DNA of 64,000 nt, from assembly GCF_001282785.1 (NCBI RefSeq), contig NZ_CVUA01000001.1:1116001-1180000 (forward strand), given 5' to 3'. This document shows positions 8,537 to 17,312 of this stretch, in pieces (position 1 is the first letter of the stretch; every line of letters begins with the position of its first letter). This DNA comes from Halolamina sediminis. Its GTDB lineage: Archaea > Halobacteriota > Halobacteria > Halobacteriales > Haloferacaceae. The notes beneath the pieces were generated by a model. That model worked only from the letters and a program-made list of their open reading frames with translations. It was not told the DNA's origin and searched no databases. Made by a program: the position numbers and the translations under genes.

Positions 8537-8749
8537 ATGCCCAAGGTCGATCTTACCGTCCCCGAGCACCTCGAAATGCAGATCGCACAGCTCGTCGAGC
8601 AGGGCGAGTTCGTGGACCGAAACGAGGCCGTCGAGGAGCTCCTCTCGACGGGACTGAAAGCCTACAAGACCAGCGGCCCGATGGACGACGAGGAGCCCGA
8701 GTACGAGGAGGAGGGCATGATGGGCCACGAAGACGAGTACGTCTTCTGA
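8537..8749 (+). CDS. CopG-like ribbon-helix-helix protein
   Basis: In this 70-residue protein, the first 45 residues (MPKVDLTVPEHLEMQIAQLV and what follows) form a ribbon-helix-helix: a short DNA-contacting strand, then two helices, with ending RNEAVEELLSTGLKAY. The tail is highly acidic with EDE runs. Standalone short RHH proteins of this type are frequent in haloarchaea and probably bind DNA as dimers. A target cannot be read. A strong TATA box precedes it. Confidence 0.8.
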   Translation: MPKVDLTVPEHLEMQIAQLVEQGEFVDRNEAVEELLSTGLKAYKTSGPMDDEEPEYEEEGMMGHEDEYVF

Positions 8750-8825
8750 CGCCGCCTTCTAGGAGTATCGCTCGCCGTCGAGAGCCTCGGCCGTCCGTCG
8801 TCCGTGTGAGAGTTCACCCCAATAA

Positions 8826-8834
8826 CGTTTAACC
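8826..8834 (+). promoter_or_regulatory. TATA-like box for the UPF0058 gene
   Basis: CGTTTAACC is centred 27 bases before the ATG at 8857. Confidence 0.5.
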
Positions 8835-8856
8835 CCCGGAACCGCGTGGTTTGGGT

Positions 8857-9135
8857 ATGCACAAGGACGAACTGCTCGAACTCCACGAACAGATGGTCAT
8901 CATCATGGAGAACTTCCGGGACCGCGAGGACGTCGAGGACGGGACGTTCGACGAGTACGACGAGCTCGACGTGGACCCCTCTCACGTCCACAAATCGAAA
9001 AGCGAGCACAAACACGCCGTGTTCGTGCTGGGCAACGCCCTCGCGAACGCGATGAGCGACGACGAGTTCTCCTCGGCCGGCCGGATCGGCAAGCGGATGC
9101 AGGAGCTCGCCGAGGACGCCGAGAGCCGGCTGTAA
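8857..9135 (+). CDS. UPF0058 family protein
   Basis: This 92-residue protein is recognised by its start MHKDELLELHEQMV and by KSEHKHAVFVLGNALANAM in the middle, hallmarks of the archaeal UPF0058 family. It is helical, acidic and cytoplasmic. The family is broadly conserved in haloarchaea and often metal- or nucleic-acid-related by context, but no function is established. Its stop is followed directly by the ATG of the DUF4112 gene at 9136, so the two are co-transcribed. Confidence 0.9.
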   Translation: MHKDELLELHEQMVIIMENFRDREDVEDGTFDEYDELDVDPSHVHKSKSEHKHAVFVLGNALANAMSDDEFSSAGRIGKRMQELAEDAESRL

Positions 9136-9471
9136 ATGAGCGAACCGGCTCGGCTCACCCGGGCCCGCACGGTCGCGGAGCTGCTGGACGCGGCGTTCAC
9201 GCTCCCGCTGGTCGGAGACGTCGGTATCGACGGCATCGTGGGCCTGCTCCCCGTGGCCGGCGACTGGCTGACTGTTCTTCCGTCGACGTACATCGTCTAC
9301 CAGGGGTACCGACTGGGGCTGCCCAAACGCGCCTGTCTCTGGATGCTGCTGCTCGTTCTGGTCGAAGCGACTCTCGGCAGCGTTCCGATCGTCGGCGACG
9401 CCCTCGACATCGCGTGGAAAGCCAACCGGCGGAACGTCGCGCGGATCGAGCGTCACGTCGACGCCCGCTGA
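9136..9471 (+). CDS. DUF4112 membrane protein
   Basis: This 111-residue protein has two hydrophobic segments (about 27-58 and 68-90) separated by a short loop. The motifs GLLPVAGDWLTVLPSTYIVY and GSVPIVGDALDIAWKANRRN match DUF4112, where each proline-glycine-aspartate motif caps a helix. No signal peptide or catalytic residue is evident. It abuts the UPF0058 gene. A second DUF4112 gene lies at 15266-15715. Confidence 0.85.
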   Translation: MSEPARLTRARTVAELLDAAFTLPLVGDVGIDGIVGLLPVAGDWLTVLPSTYIVYQGYRLGLPKRACLWMLLLVLVEATLGSVPIVGDALDIAWKANRRNVARIERHVDAR

Positions 9472-9500
9472 TGCGGCGGACCTTCGTGGCGTGAGTCGAC

Positions 9501-9510
9501 CGATTTATTT
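9501..9510 (+). promoter_or_regulatory. TATA box for the membrane protein gene at 9534
   Basis: CGATTTATTT is centred about 28 bases before the ATG at 9534. Confidence 0.6.
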
Positions 9511-9533
9511 CGCGATACGGTAAACCGCCGACC

Positions 9534-9944
9534 ATGTCCTCCACTACCGAGGGACCCAGCGACCGGTTCCTCACGGCTATCGGCGTCGGGTCGGGTCTGA
9601 TGCAGATCGTCGTCTTCAGCGCCGTCGGCGTGATGACGCTCGAAAGCGTCCCCTACGGCGTCGCTATCGGCGGGCTCTCCGGGATCGGGACGTTCCTCTT
9701 CCTCCCGTGGTTCCTCGGCCTCTCGGCTGCGACCGAGGAGGACGACGACGGGCTCGGCGCGGCGGCCGAGCGTGTCGACCGCGCCGCCGGCCCGGGCCTG
9801 CTCGGGCTGGGGCTCGAACTCGGCGCGATCGCCATGCTTGCACTCGGGTTCGTTCGCGGCCCGGACCTGTTGCTGGGGCTCCCGGCCGGGCTGGCCGTCG
9901 CCGTCGGCGTCTACCTCGCTGGCTCGTTCTTCGTCGGGCGGTAA
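9534..9944 (+). CDS. Four-helix membrane protein of unknown function
   Basis: This 136-residue protein has hydrophobic helices at about residues 14-34, 38-60, 84-104 and 108-132, with an acidic loop (EEDDDGLGAAAERVD) between the second and third. It looks like a conserved haloarchaeal membrane protein, but I cannot name a family with confidence. It has its own promoter and converges on the acetyltransferase gene. Confidence 0.75.
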   Translation: MSSTTEGPSDRFLTAIGVGSGLMQIVVFSAVGVMTLESVPYGVAIGGLSGIGTFLFLPWFLGLSAATEEDDDGLGAAAERVDRAAGPGLLGLGLELGAIAMLALGFVRGPDLLLGLPAGLAVAVGVYLAGSFFVGR

Positions 9945-9964
9945 GGGCGTCGTCGCCCGGCGGC

Positions 9965-10537
9965 TCACAGCGTCCGGGACATCCGGTGGGCGGCGCCCAT
10001 CGGGTTCACCGTCGAGAAGCCGGCACGACTGTAGAACCGCTGGATCCCCCGCTTCCAGGACTCGACGGTGAGCCAGACGTATCTGACGCCCTGCTCCCGC
10101 GCGTACCCCAGCCCGTTCGCCACGAGGCGGCTGCCGATCCCGGCGTGCTGATACTCCTGATGGACGAAGATCGCGAGCTCGTGACGGTCGGTGCGGTCGG
10201 GGACGAAGCTCACGTGGCCCACCGGCTGCCCGTCGTGGATCGCGACCACGTTCACGCCGTCGAGGAGATCGTCGATCCACGCCTCGACGTTCCCGGTACC
10301 AATCGGTGGTGCCCCCTGCGCCCGTAGTTCGGGGTCGAACTCGTCGTACATCTCGACGAGCCCCTCGAAGTCCTCCTCGCGGTACGGCCGGACCCGTACC
10401 TCCCGCCCCTCGGCGTCGACGAACGTCTCCGGCGGTTCAGCCGGGCGGATCCGCGACGGCCTGATCCGGTCGATGAGCCTGTCGACGCCCCGGCGTAGCT
10501 TCCCTATCACGACTCTCCATCCGTGGTACTCGTGCAC
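9965..10537 (-). CDS. GNAT-family N-acetyltransferase
   Basis: This protein is 190 residues from a GTG start. The GNAT fold begins near residue 45 (VRVRPYREEDFEGLVEMY). The acetyl-CoA-binding motif is in HQEYQHAGIGSRLVANGLGYA at about residues 125-145, matching the Q/R-x2-G-x-G/A consensus. The last strand GFSTVNPMGAAHRM closes the fold. The GTG at 10537 is only about 21 bases from a TATA box (GTTTATAC), so the true start may instead be the in-frame GTG at 10510. That would remove nine poorly conserved residues. The substrate is unknown. Confidence 0.85.
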   Translation of the reverse strand: MHEYHGWRVVIGKLRRGVDRLIDRIRPSRIRPAEPPETFVDAEGREVRVRPYREEDFEGLVEMYDEFDPELRAQGAPPIGTGNVEAWIDDLLDGVNVVAIHDGQPVGHVSFVPDRTDRHELAIFVHQEYQHAGIGSRLVANGLGYAREQGVRYVWLTVESWKRGIQRFYSRAGFSTVNPMGAAHRMSRTL

Positions 10538-10626
10538 ACATCACGAGCCAGTCCGTATAAACGCTCGTGCCGAGCCGGGGGGGAACGGCCCCCGGAAACT
10601 AAGCCGCGGCCGACGCAGGGGAGGGT

Positions 10627-11784
10627 ATGGACGCGAGCCTCGTTGCGGAGAAAGTCGAACAGGCCCGCGACGCCGTCGCCGACAGCGACGCCGACGCGTG
10701 GCTGATCTTCTGCCGGGAGACCGACGAGATCCACGAGCCGACGCTACCGTACGTGCTGGGGTTCGACGTGGTCTGGCCGACCGCGGTCGTGATCGGGCCC
10801 GAGGAGTCGACGGTCGTGCTCGGACAGCACGACGCGCCGACCGCCGAAGAACTCGGGGTTCACGAGGTCCGGCCGTACGACGAGTCGATCGAGCAGCCCC
10901 TCCGGGAGGCGCTCGCGGGGCTGGACGCGGAGACGGTCGCGATCAACTTCGACCGCGACGACAACGTCGCCGACGGGCTGACCCACGGAATGTATCTACG
11001 GCTTAACGACCTGCTACCCGACCGGGAGTTCGTCGGCGCGGGCGGGATCGTCGCGGACGTGCGGGGAATCAAATCCGATACCGAGCACGAGCGCGTCGAG
11101 ACTGCCGCCGAGACCACGCTGGACCTGCTCCACGACGCCGCCGACGAGTGGACACCCGAGACGACCGAGGCCGAGGTGGCCGAGTACCTCCACGGCCGAA
11201 TGCGCGAGGCGGGCTACGACAGCGCGTGGTCGTGGGAGTACTGCCCGACCGTCCACGCCGGCGGCGACGCCGACGTGGGCCACACGCTCCCCGGCGATCG
11301 GACGGTTCCCGAGGGCGAACTGCTCCACGTCGACTTCGGCGTCGTGCGCGACGGCTACGCCGCCGACCTCCAGCGGCTCTGGGTCCGCGGGGAGCCACCC
11401 GAGGGGCTGGTCGCGGCGTTCGAGGACGTTCGCGCCGCGATCGAGGCCGGGTACGAGGAGCTCCAGCCCGGCGCTATTGGCCACCGCGTCGACGCTCGCG
11501 CCCGCGCGGAGCTGGTCGCGCGGGACCGCGAGCTGTTCGATCACGCTCTCGGCCACCAGGTGGGCCGAAGCGCCCACGACGGCGGCACGCTGCTCGGCCC
11601 GGAGTGGGACCGCTACGGCGAGTCCGTCGAGTACGAGGTCCGTACGGACGAACTGTACACGATAGAGCTCGGCCTCGATACCGAGTGGGGGTACGTCGGC
11701 CAGGAGGAGATGGTCCGCGTGACTGACGACGGCGTCGAGTACGTCGTCGAACCTCAGACCGAGCTCTGGCGGCTGGGGGAGTAG
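10627..11784 (+). CDS. M24-family Xaa-Pro peptidase
   Basis: This 385-residue cytoplasmic metallopeptidase has a creatinase-type N-terminal domain (about 1-150) and a pita-bread catalytic domain. The metal ligands are visible: two aspartates in HVDFGVVRDGYAADLQRLW, a histidine in HQVGRSAHDGG, and glutamates in YTIELGLDTEWGYVGQEEM. These place it with Xaa-Pro aminopeptidases and dipeptidases that cleave next to proline. Family members differ in whether they act on dipeptides or longer peptides. The gene has its own ATG just after GGGGAGGGT. Confidence 0.9.
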   Translation: MDASLVAEKVEQARDAVADSDADAWLIFCRETDEIHEPTLPYVLGFDVVWPTAVVIGPEESTVVLGQHDAPTAEELGVHEVRPYDESIEQPLREALAGLDAETVAINFDRDDNVADGLTHGMYLRLNDLLPDREFVGAGGIVADVRGIKSDTEHERVETAAETTLDLLHDAADEWTPETTEAEVAEYLHGRMREAGYDSAWSWEYCPTVHAGGDADVGHTLPGDRTVPEGELLHVDFGVVRDGYAADLQRLWVRGEPPEGLVAAFEDVRAAIEAGYEELQPGAIGHRVDARARAELVARDRELFDHALGHQVGRSAHDGGTLLGPEWDRYGESVEYEVRTDELYTIELGLDTEWGYVGQEEMVRVTDDGVEYVVEPQTELWRLGE

Positions 11785-11837
11785 GCAGGACCGCCAGCGG
11801 GCGAGCTTTCAAGTCCGACGACGGCAGTACTACCGCC

Positions 11838-13556
11838 ATGTCCGTGTCGCTCGCCCTCCAGTTCGGCGCGGTCCCGTGGGGGCTGCTCCAGCGTGTCTTT
11901 GTCGTCCTCGCGCTGCTTGCCGGCGCCGTCCTCGCGCTCCACTTCGACGATAGCCGCCTCCCCGCCCGGCTCCGCGAGCGGTTCGTCCTCGGCGTCCCCT
12001 GGGGGACCGTCGTCACCGTCTCGGGGGTGCTCGCGGTGTACCTGTTCCTGCAGGGCGGCTACTGGCACTGGTACCGCCCGGTCGTGCTCCCGTTCCGCGC
12101 GTGGTCGTACGCCGAGCCACTGGGGATGCTCGTCGCCGGCTTCGCCCACGCCGGCCCGGGTCATCTGCTCGGGAACCTCTTCGGCACGCTCACCCTCGCG
12201 CCGATCGTGGAGTACGCGATCGGTCACTACCCTGCGACGGGGCAACCCGCCCGCCCCGACCCGTCGACGCGCCGCGAGCGCCTCGCCGCGCTCCGGGACG
12301 ATCCGATCGCCCGCGCGTTCCTCCTGTTCCCGCTCGCAGTCGCCGCTATCGGCGTCCTCATCACGCTGTTCACGGTCGGCGCCGTGATCGGCTTCTCGGG
12401 GGTCGTGTTCGCCTTCGCCGGCTTCGCGCTGGTGCGCTACCCGCTGGGGACGGTGCTGGGGCTGGTGGGGTCGGACCTGCTGAACCTCCTCTACAACGCG
12501 CTCCAGAACCCCACGATCACTGCCTCGGGCCGCTCACGGTTCGTCACGCCGTGGTTTGCCGACATCGCGATCCAGGGCCACGCGATCGGCCTGCTCACGG
12601 GGGTGGTGCTTGGCGCGCTGCTGCTCCGGCGGCGCCCCGCCGACACGCCATCGCCGGCCCGGCTGTTCACCGGCGCGCTCCTGCTCGCCAGCGCGCAGTC
12701 GCTCTGGGCGGTCTACTGGTACCGCGGCGGCACCGAGTACGTGCTGTATCGCGCGATCGGCCTCGGACTGGTCGCGCTGGCGGCGGCGCTGATCGTCGTC
12801 GCCGTCGCCGGCTCGGACCGTCGCCCGTTCGCCAGTTTGGGGGGTGGAGCGCCCAACGACCCCGGCGACACGCGACTCGTGGATCTCTCCGTCCGACAGA
12901 TCGGGCTCGCGGCGATCGTGGTCGTGGCGGCGGTGCTGTCGGGGCCCGCGGTCGCAGTCAACCTCGTCTCGACACAGGGCGACCTGCCGGGTGAGCCAGT
13001 CACCGTTCGGGGGTACGAGGTCACCTACGCCGAGGGCGTCGAGAACGAACTCGTGTCGGCGATCCCCGTCACCCTGTTCGGTGAGACTACCCAGGTCACC
13101 ACCTCGGGGGTGATCGTCTCGAACCCCGACAGGGGGATCTGGCAGTCCGTCGTCCCGCGGGGACGGCTCGGCTCCAACGGCCGCGCGAGGGTCGTCGTCG
13201 GTGGGGTCGGCTGGCGGGAGACGGTGACAGCCGTCCGGCGCGGCTGGACCGCGGTCGGCGGGGGTACTGCCTACGCCGTCGCGCTCGAGGACGGCGACGA
13301 GCGCCGGACGGTGTTCACCTCCGACCCCGCCCGGGCGGAGCCACGGATCGCCGACCAGAACGTCTCCGTCGTCGCCGAGAACGAGTCGTTCCAGCTCCTC
13401 GTGAGCGAGGGCAACGACACGATCCGTCGGCCGCTCCCGAGAGCCAACGAGTCGGTCACGGTCCGGAACGTGACGTTTCACGGCGGGAACGGCCGTGTCG
13501 TCGCCGTCCACGACGGGACGCGAGTGACGGTGTTGCGCGTCGAGACGTACAACTGA
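11838..13556 (+). CDS. Rhomboid intramembrane serine protease with large C-terminal outer domain
   Basis: This 572-residue protein cleaves transmembrane substrates by family. The rhomboid core has a conserved loop, FAHAGPGHLLGNLFG, at about residues 103-117. The catalytic serine is in GFSGVVFAFAGF near residue 185, and the catalytic histidine is in IAIQGHAIGLLTGV near residue 250. Further helices continue to about residue 385. A beta-rich region of about 190 residues without membrane segments follows, probably exposed outside the cell. That tail is not part of the classic rhomboid and may bind substrate or the S-layer. The insertion RPDPSTRRERLAALRDD between early helices is also unusual. Confidence 0.88.
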   Translation: MSVSLALQFGAVPWGLLQRVFVVLALLAGAVLALHFDDSRLPARLRERFVLGVPWGTVVTVSGVLAVYLFLQGGYWHWYRPVVLPFRAWSYAEPLGMLVAGFAHAGPGHLLGNLFGTLTLAPIVEYAIGHYPATGQPARPDPSTRRERLAALRDDPIARAFLLFPLAVAAIGVLITLFTVGAVIGFSGVVFAFAGFALVRYPLGTVLGLVGSDLLNLLYNALQNPTITASGRSRFVTPWFADIAIQGHAIGLLTGVVLGALLLRRRPADTPSPARLFTGALLLASAQSLWAVYWYRGGTEYVLYRAIGLGLVALAAALIVVAVAGSDRRPFASLGGGAPNDPGDTRLVDLSVRQIGLAAIVVVAAVLSGPAVAVNLVSTQGDLPGEPVTVRGYEVTYAEGVENELVSAIPVTLFGETTQVTTSGVIVSNPDRGIWQSVVPRGRLGSNGRARVVVGGVGWRETVTAVRRGWTAVGGGTAYAVALEDGDERRTVFTSDPARAEPRIADQNVSVVAENESFQLLVSEGNDTIRRPLPRANESVTVRNVTFHGGNGRVVAVHDGTRVTVLRVETYN

Positions 13557-13563
13557 CCGCTGA

Positions 13564-14355
13564 CTACTCGGCGTACAGGGCCGCCAGCTCGTCGAGGTGG
13601 TCGTGGCGCTCGACGGAGTGGGGCGCCGCCAGCGGCGAGACACTGATTTCGCCGTCGACGACTGCGCGGCGGTCGGTGCCGTCCTCGTCGGGGATATCGC
13701 CGTTCTGCATCCGCTGCCAGATGTTGTCCTCCAGCCGGATCGCCTCGCCGTCGAACTCGGCGCTCATCGCGTACAGCGGCGACGGCTCGGTGACGGTCAT
13801 CGGCGGCCGACCGTCGTGCTCGTCGGGCGCGGGGGCGTTGACGTTGAGATAGTCGGCCTCCGCGAACACGCCCGAGTCGAGCGACTCCTCGACCAGGTAC
13901 GCCGCGGCGTCGCAGGCGTCGGCGTACGCCTCCTTCGGCGGGGTGAGGTTCTCGAACTCCTCGTCGTCGGTCGTCGGGACGTACTGGGAGACGGCGATCG
14001 CCGGCACGTCGAAGAACGTCGCCTCGACGGCCGCCGAGACGGTGCCGGAGCGGCCCATCACGTACGAGCCGAGGTTCGCCCCCTTGTTGCAGCCGGCGAC
14101 GACAACGTCCACGTCGGGGCAGAGCGCCTCGACACCCGCTATCACGCAGTCCACGGGCGTCCCCTCGACGGCGTAGCCGAGATCGTACTCGTGGACCGTC
14201 GCCTCGAACGACCGGGCGCGGCCGACGGCGCTCTGGTTCGAGTACGGCGCGACCGCGACCGGGTCGCCCACCGTCTCGAGCGCCTCGTAGAGCGCCCGGA
14301 ACCCCGGGCTCTCGATCCCGTCGTCGTTGGTCACCAGAATGCGTGGCTCGCTCAT
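13564..14355 (-). CDS. surE: 5'/3'-nucleotidase SurE
   Basis: This 263-residue metal-dependent phosphatase acts on nucleoside monophosphates. The N-terminal metal site is ILVTNDDGIESPGF with the paired aspartates. A conserved serine is in YSNQSAVGRARSFE, and the asparagine metal ligand is in VVAGCNKGANLGSYV at about residue 90, followed by GRSGTVSAAVEATFF. Length and all motifs fit SurE. The minus-strand TATA-like GCTTAA (14381-14386) is 27 bases before the ATG. It converges with the rhomboid gene, with 7 bases between the two stops. Confidence 0.93.
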   Translation of the reverse strand: MSEPRILVTNDDGIESPGFRALYEALETVGDPVAVAPYSNQSAVGRARSFEATVHEYDLGYAVEGTPVDCVIAGVEALCPDVDVVVAGCNKGANLGSYVMGRSGTVSAAVEATFFDVPAIAVSQYVPTTDDEEFENLTPPKEAYADACDAAAYLVEESLDSGVFAEADYLNVNAPAPDEHDGRPPMTVTEPSPLYAMSAEFDGEAIRLEDNIWQRMQNGDIPDEDGTDRRAVVDGEISVSPLAAPHSVERHDHLDELAALYAE

Positions 14356-14400
14356 GCCCGTCGTTGCGACGGAACCGTGGTTAAGCGGTTCGACTCCGCC

Positions 14401-15222
14401 TCAGCCGTACCGCGGCGCGGTGCCGTCGAGCACCGCCGCGACCCCCGAGAGATCGTCGACGACGTATTCGGGCGTCACTGGCGAGCGCTCGATCCGCGCG
14501 TCGTCGGTCACGCCCGAGCGCACGAGCACGGTCGTCATCCCCGTCTCGGCGGCTAGCGCGATGTCCGTGTCGAGCCGGTCGCCGACCACCAGACAGTCTC
14601 CCGCGTCGCAGCCGAGCCGGTCGAGCGCCAGCTCCCGGGTGATCGCGTGGGGTTTGCCGAGCACTGCGTCGGCCTCCCGCTCGGCGGTGCCCGTGACGGC
14701 CGCGATCATCGCGCCCGACCCCGGCACGTCGCCGTCGGCCGCGGGGATCACCGCGTCCGGGTCGCTGCCGACGATCGGGAGCTCCTCGCTCCGGATCGTC
14801 CGGGCGGCGGTCGTGAGCGTGTCGTAGTCGAACTCCCGGTCGATCGACACCACCGCCACGTCGACGCCGCGCTCGGGGTTGCCGTGTCTGCCGGCGACGA
14901 CGGTGTCGAACCCGGCGTTCTCCAACTGTTCACGGAGGCCGCGCTCCCCGACGAGGTACACCGTCTCGCCGGCGTGGTGGCGGCCGAGGTACGCGACCGT
15001 GCTCGCGCCGGCGGTGAGGATCTCCCCGCTGTCGGCGTCGACGCCGGCGCGCCGGAGCTTCTCGGCGTACGCGGTCGGCGGCCGCGTAGGGTTGTTGGAG
15101 ACGAACAGCCGCGGGATTCCCCGCTCGGCGAGCGCGTCGAGGCCGGCCTCGGCGCCCGGGAGCAGCTGCTCGCCCCGGACCACTGTCCCGTCTACGTCGA
15201 GGATGACGCCGTCGTAGCTCAT
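14401..15222 (-). CDS. HAD-IIA family phosphatase (NagD-like)
   Basis: This 273-residue haloacid-dehalogenase phosphatase has motif I LDVDGTVVRGEQL at the N-terminus, motif II FVSNNPTRPP at about residue 40, the C2-type cap in the middle, motif III lysine in LGKPHAITRE, and motif IV LVVGDRLDTDIALAAETG. This pattern matches NagD, p-nitrophenylphosphatase and phosphoglycolate-phosphatase relatives. The substrate cannot be told from sequence. It lies in a minus-strand run with surE and DUF4112, but each has its own upstream TATA-like element. Confidence 0.88.
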   Translation of the reverse strand: MSYDGVILDVDGTVVRGEQLLPGAEAGLDALAERGIPRLFVSNNPTRPPTAYAEKLRRAGVDADSGEILTAGASTVAYLGRHHAGETVYLVGERGLREQLENAGFDTVVAGRHGNPERGVDVAVVSIDREFDYDTLTTAARTIRSEELPIVGSDPDAVIPAADGDVPGSGAMIAAVTGTAEREADAVLGKPHAITRELALDRLGCDAGDCLVVGDRLDTDIALAAETGMTTVLVRSGVTDDARIERSPVTPEYVVDDLSGVAAVLDGTAPRYG

Positions 15223-15265
15223 GGGAACCCCTACGGCCGGCGGGGTCGAAAAGGCGCCGCTCGGG

Positions 15266-15715
15266 CTACTCCGGCGTCGTGACCGGGATCGTCACCGCGT
15301 CGTCCTCCTCCTCGTCGCGGTTCTCGCCGAACAGGTCGTCCATCGCAGCCTCGACGTTCCACGTGTTCGCTTTGAACACCGCGTCGAAGACGGGCCCGAC
15401 GAACGGGATCGAACCGCCGGCGACGTCGACGGTGATCCGGGCGAGCATGCCCAGCAGCGTGGTGAAGGAGACGCCCAGCCGGGCCGACTCGATCACGATG
15501 TACAGCGAGATGCCGGCGCTGAGCGCGTCGCCGACCCCGGGGATCATCGAGAGCAGCGGGTCGACGCCGATCCGGTACTCGATCACCGGGATCTCGATCG
15601 ACTCGTCGAGCACCATCGCGACGGTGCGCATCCGCTCCAGCGCCCCACGGTCGACCGATTCGGGCACGTCGGCTGGGTCGATACCGTCGAACGCCGCCGC
15701 GACCTCGTCACTCAT
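15266..15715 (-). CDS. DUF4112 protein, longer paralogue
   Basis: This 149-residue protein has the DUF4112 core at about residues 35-120: GVDPLLSMIPGVGDALSAGISLY, then GGSIPFVGPVFDAVFKANTWN. It has a longer acidic N-terminus and a C-terminal DEEEDD tail compared with the copy at 9136. I prefer the ATG at 15715 over a GTG nine bases upstream because a TATA-like element lies 28 bases before it. Function is unknown. Confidence 0.83.
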   Translation of the reverse strand: MSDEVAAAFDGIDPADVPESVDRGALERMRTVAMVLDESIEIPVIEYRIGVDPLLSMIPGVGDALSAGISLYIVIESARLGVSFTTLLGMLARITVDVAGGSIPFVGPVFDAVFKANTWNVEAAMDDLFGENRDEEEDDAVTIPVTTPE

Positions 15716-15770
15716 GGTTCGCACTAGGGGCGTGAGCCGGGTAAGCGCTGGGGCGGTCCGGTGCCGCCGA

Positions 15771-15780
15771 CAGTTAAGCC
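15771..15780 (+). promoter_or_regulatory. TATA-like box for the MBL-fold-like gene
   Basis: CAGTTAAGCC is centred about 27 bases before the ATG at 15802. Confidence 0.5.
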
Positions 15781-15801
15781 CCGTCGGCCCGAACTAAAGG
15801 T

Positions 15802-16461
15802 ATGAGCACGCTCGACGTCGTCGACCGCTGGGACGGCGGTATCAGTTGGACGCTCGCAGAAGAGGTCGGCGGGATGCACCGCACCAGCCACGCGATCGAG
15901 ACCGACGAGGGCCTCTGGGTGATCGACCCCGTCGACGCCCCCGGGCTCGACGACGAACTCGCGGAGCTGGGCGAGGTTGCGGGAGTGACGCTGTTGCTCG
16001 ACCGCCACAAGCGCGACACCGCCGCGGTGGCTCGGCGGCACGACGTGCCGGTCTCGCTGCCCGAACCGCTCGCCGGCGTCGCCGACGAGCTCGACGCCGA
16101 GACCGAGCTGTACAGTCGGGCGCTTCCCGACACCGGGTTCCGGGCGATCACGGTCGTCGACAACCGGTTCTGGCACGAAGTGGCGCTGTACGACCGCGAT
16201 CGCGGGACCCTGATCGTCGCCGAGGCCGTCGGTACGGCCGAGTTCTTCAGAACCGGTGCGGAGCGGCTGGGCGTCCACCCCGCGCTGCGGCTGTTCCCGC
16301 CGCGGAGGGCGCTCGGCGGTCTCTCGCCGGACAACGTACACGTCGGCCACGGGCCGGGCGTGTTCGACGACGCCGCGAACGCGCTGCGGGTGGCGCTGGC
16401 TCGCTCCCGCAAGAGCGCGCCGAAGTACTACGCCGGGCTCCTGCTGACGCCGCTGAAGTAG
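15802..16461 (+). CDS. Metallo-beta-lactamase-fold-like protein without the metal motif
   Basis: In this 219-residue protein, the strand pattern resembles the start of metallo-beta-lactamase folds: GMHRTSHAIETDEGLWVIDP, then PGLDDELAELGEVAGVTLLL. The H-x-H-x-D-H metal motif is absent; the corresponding site reads DRHKRDTAAVARRHD. A later VHVGHGPGVFDD resembles the usual VLPGHG turn. It is therefore probably a fold relative with altered or lost metal chemistry. It is followed by GTP cyclohydrolase III in the same direction, with a 58-base gap. Confidence 0.6.
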   Translation: MSTLDVVDRWDGGISWTLAEEVGGMHRTSHAIETDEGLWVIDPVDAPGLDDELAELGEVAGVTLLLDRHKRDTAAVARRHDVPVSLPEPLAGVADELDAETELYSRALPDTGFRAITVVDNRFWHEVALYDRDRGTLIVAEAVGTAEFFRTGAERLGVHPALRLFPPRRALGGLSPDNVHVGHGPGVFDDAANALRVALARSRKSAPKYYAGLLLTPLK

Positions 16462-16519
16462 CGTCACGCATTCGGGAATACCAAACTACAACTGCGACAG
16501 CCAACCTACCGCAAGTAAC

Positions 16520-17281
16520 GTGACCCGTCCCCAGCTCACCCACATCCAGATCGACAACTACGGCCCGTGGACCGTCGAGCCCGAACCACGCCGGGAGATG
16601 GATCTCCAGACCTTGCAGTCCCGGCTGTTTGCGGATATCGCCCAGTTCGTCGGCTCCCGGGACGGCTACGCCTTCTTCACCCGGTTCGACAACATGGTCG
16701 CCGTCACCAACGGGCTCGATCAGGCGGACCACGAGCTCCTGCAGGAGTCGGTCGGCAACCGCTACCCGATTTCGGTCAGCCTCGGAACCGCGGTCGACCC
16801 CGTTCCGATCGAGGCGTTGGAGGGTGCGACCCAGCGCGTGCAGGCGGCCGGCAGCGCACAGGACCGCGCGCGGCGCGAGGTGCTCGGCGGCGAGTACCGA
16901 CCGCCCGAGGCCGGCGACGTGTCGATCGCCCACTTCGACGTGAACGACGCGACCGGGAAGTACACCGACCGGCTGAACGAGTTCGACTCGTTCATCCGGA
17001 TCGAGCAGGCGTACGCCAGCCTGATGCGGTACATGCGCGAGGCCCACGGCGCGCTCTCCTTTTTCGTCGGCGGCGACAACGTGATCGCGATCGTCCCCGA
17101 GATGACCGAATCCGAGTACCAGGAGGCTATCGACCACGTCAGCGACGACGCGGACGTGGAGCTCAAAGTCGGCGTCGGGTTCGGCCCCACCCCTCACGAC
17201 GCCGGGATCGACGCCAAGCACGCGCTGGAGGACTGTCGGTACGACGGGACGCGGGTAGAGTTCGCAGGCGAAGACCACTGA
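16520..17281 (+). CDS. arfA: GTP cyclohydrolase III
   Basis: This 253-residue enzyme turns GTP into the formylaminopyrimidine nucleotide FAPy, the archaeal entry step to riboflavin and F420. The GTG start gives MTRPQLTHIQIDNYGPWTVEPEPR, the standard N-terminus. Two half-domains related to nucleotide cyclases are visible. The first includes FFTRFDNMVAVTNG and the second SFFVGGDNVIAIVPE, each with metal-binding acids. The end VGVGFGPTPHDAGIDAKHALEDCR is conserved. No other riboflavin or F420 gene is adjacent. Confidence 0.95.
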   Translation: MTRPQLTHIQIDNYGPWTVEPEPRREMDLQTLQSRLFADIAQFVGSRDGYAFFTRFDNMVAVTNGLDQADHELLQESVGNRYPISVSLGTAVDPVPIEALEGATQRVQAAGSAQDRARREVLGGEYRPPEAGDVSIAHFDVNDATGKYTDRLNEFDSFIRIEQAYASLMRYMREAHGALSFFVGGDNVIAIVPEMTESEYQEAIDHVSDDADVELKVGVGFGPTPHDAGIDAKHALEDCRYDGTRVEFAGEDH

Positions 17282-17312
17282 GCGCGGAGCGCGAGGGCGC
17301 CGCTCACCGATC

